From Morganella morganii (lineage in GTDB: Bacteria > Pseudomonadota > Gammaproteobacteria > Enterobacterales > Enterobacteriaceae): 5,827 bases of DNA. The position numbers were made by a program, and so were the translations under genes. The notes beneath the pieces are model-generated. The model was not told where the DNA came from and did not search any database. It saw only the letters and a list, made by a program, of their open reading frames with translations. Location: the NCBI RefSeq assembly GCF_003996855.1, contig NZ_NRQY01000001.1:738735-744561 (forward strand). The letters are read 5' to 3'. Shown piece after piece: positions 4,623-5,827 of the stretch. Positions within the stretch are counted from its first letter, which is position 1; every line of letters begins with the position of its first letter.

Positions 4623-5756
4623 ATGGCACAAGTTATTAATACCAATGTTCTGTCACTGGTTACCCAGAATAATTTAAACCGTTCACAGAGTGCATTAGGT
4701 ACAGCCATTGAACGTCTTTCTTCCGGTTCCCGTATTAACAGTGCGAAAGATGATGCTGCCGGTCAGGCGATTGCCAACCGTTTTACCGCTAACGTTAAAG
4801 ATCTGACTCAGGCTTCCCGTAATGCCAGCGATGGTATTTCTCTGGCGCAGGTAACTGAAGGCGCAGTTAATGAGATTAATGACAATATCCAGCGTATTCG
4901 TGAACTGACTGTACAGGCACAAAACGGCACAAACTCTGAAAGCGATATCAGCTCTATTAAAGAAGAGGTTGATCAGCGCATGAAGGAGATTGACCGTATT
5001 TCCGAACAAACACAGTTTAACGGCATTAAAGTGCTGTCCGGTGATAACAAAATGACCTTCCAGGTCGGCACCAATGATGGTGAAACCATTGATATCGACC
5101 TGAAGAAAGTGGATCGTGCAGCACTGGGTCTGGATACACTGGATATCGCAGCGTCCAAATTCGGGGCAACGCTGTCAGCGGGTGACTTTGTTGCAGACCT
5201 TAAGGGTACAGAAGAGGATGCACAAAAGGTTGCAGAAGACGCACTGAAAGGTATTCAGTTTGGTGGTAAAGATATCGAAGGTGCAAAATTATCTTACCAG
5301 GTAGCAGCTGACGGTTCAGTAGATAAAACCAAAGTATACATTCAGGGTAAGGTTGACGGCAAAGATGTCACATTAAAAGCAGATGTCACTGCAACGGCAG
5401 CGGCCGGTGCAACCGCCGCAGAACTGAAAATTGAAAATGTGGCTGAATTAGATGCGGCTGACCAGAAAGCGCTTGATGCCAGAAGTCCGCTGGGCACACT
5501 GGATAAAGCACTGTCAAAAATTGACAGCCAGCGCAGTCAGCTGGGTGCATTCCAGAACCGTATGCAGTCCACTATCAATAACCTGAACAACTCCGTTAAC
5601 AACCTGAGTTCAGCACGCAGCCGTATTCAGGATGCAGATTTTGCGACGGAAGTATCTAATATGAGCCGCGGTCAGATTTTGCAGCAGGCTGGTACCGCTG
5701 TGCTGGCACAGGCAAACGGAATTCCGAACAATGTAATGAGCCTCCTGCGTGGCTGA
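4623..5756 (+). CDS. fliC: Flagellin, main filament subunit
   Basis: The 377-residue protein has both conserved ends of enteric flagellin. The N-terminal D0/D1 domain (about 1-141) begins MAQVINTN and includes SAKDDAAGQAIANRF at 40-54. The C-terminal D1/D0 domain (about 290-377) includes the SARSRIQDADFATEV stretch and ends SLLRG. The residues known in Salmonella as the TLR5 hot spot are present (Arg91, Leu95, Glu115 counting Met1). The exposed central part (about 175-288) is short, rich in Lys, Asp and Ala, with an Ala/Thr run at 254-266. This makes the protein smaller than E. coli K-12 FliC (about 500 residues). No cysteine is present. The start is supported by AAGGAAA (4609-4615). It is expressed from its own sigma-28 promoter, divergent from fliDST, whose FliS should be its chaperone, and is followed by its own terminator. 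Confidence 0.98.
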   Translation: MAQVINTNVLSLVTQNNLNRSQSALGTAIERLSSGSRINSAKDDAAGQAIANRFTANVKDLTQASRNASDGISLAQVTEGAVNEINDNIQRIRELTVQAQNGTNSESDISSIKEEVDQRMKEIDRISEQTQFNGIKVLSGDNKMTFQVGTNDGETIDIDLKKVDRAALGLDTLDIAASKFGATLSAGDFVADLKGTEEDAQKVAEDALKGIQFGGKDIEGAKLSYQVAADGSVDKTKVYIQGKVDGKDVTLKADVTATAAAGATAAELKIENVAELDAADQKALDARSPLGTLDKALSKIDSQRSQLGAFQNRMQSTINNLNNSVNNLSSARSRIQDADFATEVSNMSRGQILQQAGTAVLAQANGIPNNVMSLLRG

Positions 5757-5800
5757 TGATATAACCTTATAAATCAAGTAATTCCTCTGTTTTATATCTT

Positions 5801-5827
5801 AGCCGGAACCTCTGTTCCGGCTTTTTT
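5801..5827 (+). terminator. Rho-independent terminator of fliC
   Basis: A perfect 9-bp stem (AGCCGGAAC at 5801-5809, complement at 5814-5822) with a CTCT loop runs into six T residues (5822-5827), 44 bases after the fliC stop. This suggests fliC is transcribed alone. The window ends within the T-run, so its full length is unseen. Confidence 0.93.

Noticed and set aside
4695..5009. Minus-strand open frame inside fliC
   Set aside because: It is antisense to the conserved flagellin N-terminal domain, where strong codon bias keeps opposite frames open by accident.

Overview
This window looks like chromosomal DNA of a motile gamma-proteobacterium in the order Enterobacterales. The flagellin termini, the divergent fliC / fliDST arrangement and the sigma-28 promoters all match that group. 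The moderate GC content and the flagellin sequence suggest a Morganellaceae-type host (Morganella, Providencia or Proteus), but this is inference and the genus cannot be fixed from the window alone.

Layout. Positions 4-31 hold a bidirectional hairpin terminator. A leftward gene (39-542) encodes a small outer-membrane lipoprotein that joins a DUF4377-like domain to a DUF333-like domain. Divergent from it, 655-1008 encodes an unrecognised membrane protein with three predicted transmembrane segments. A rightward two-gene operon (1172-1552, 1563-1961) encodes two CrcB/Fluc fluoride-channel subunits. The pair is tightly coupled: the Shine-Dalgarno of the second gene overlaps the stop codon of the first. 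The leader upstream carries two perfect inverted repeats around a plausible sigma-70 promoter, but no convincing fluoride riboswitch.

Converging on the crcB pair from the right is the leftward operon fliD-fliS-fliT (4292 down to 2056). It ends in a 15-bp hairpin whose T-tract abuts the crcB stop codon. A 330-bp regulatory region (4293-4622) separates fliD from the rightward flagellin gene fliC (4623-5756). It holds a well-matched sigma-28 (FliA) promoter for each side. The window ends in the fliC terminator.

How the genes work together. FliC is the filament subunit, FliS its export chaperone, FliD the filament cap and FliT the FliD chaperone. They form one late-flagellar module switched on by FliA. 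The two CrcB proteins probably assemble as an antiparallel heterodimer that exports fluoride. The lipoprotein and the 117-residue membrane protein have no visible link to either module. I see no mobile element, CRISPR array, tRNA or rRNA. The window is mostly ordinary core genome; the more notable points are the asymmetric CrcB pair, two cysteines in FliD, the two-domain lipoprotein and the inverted repeat across the fliC promoter.
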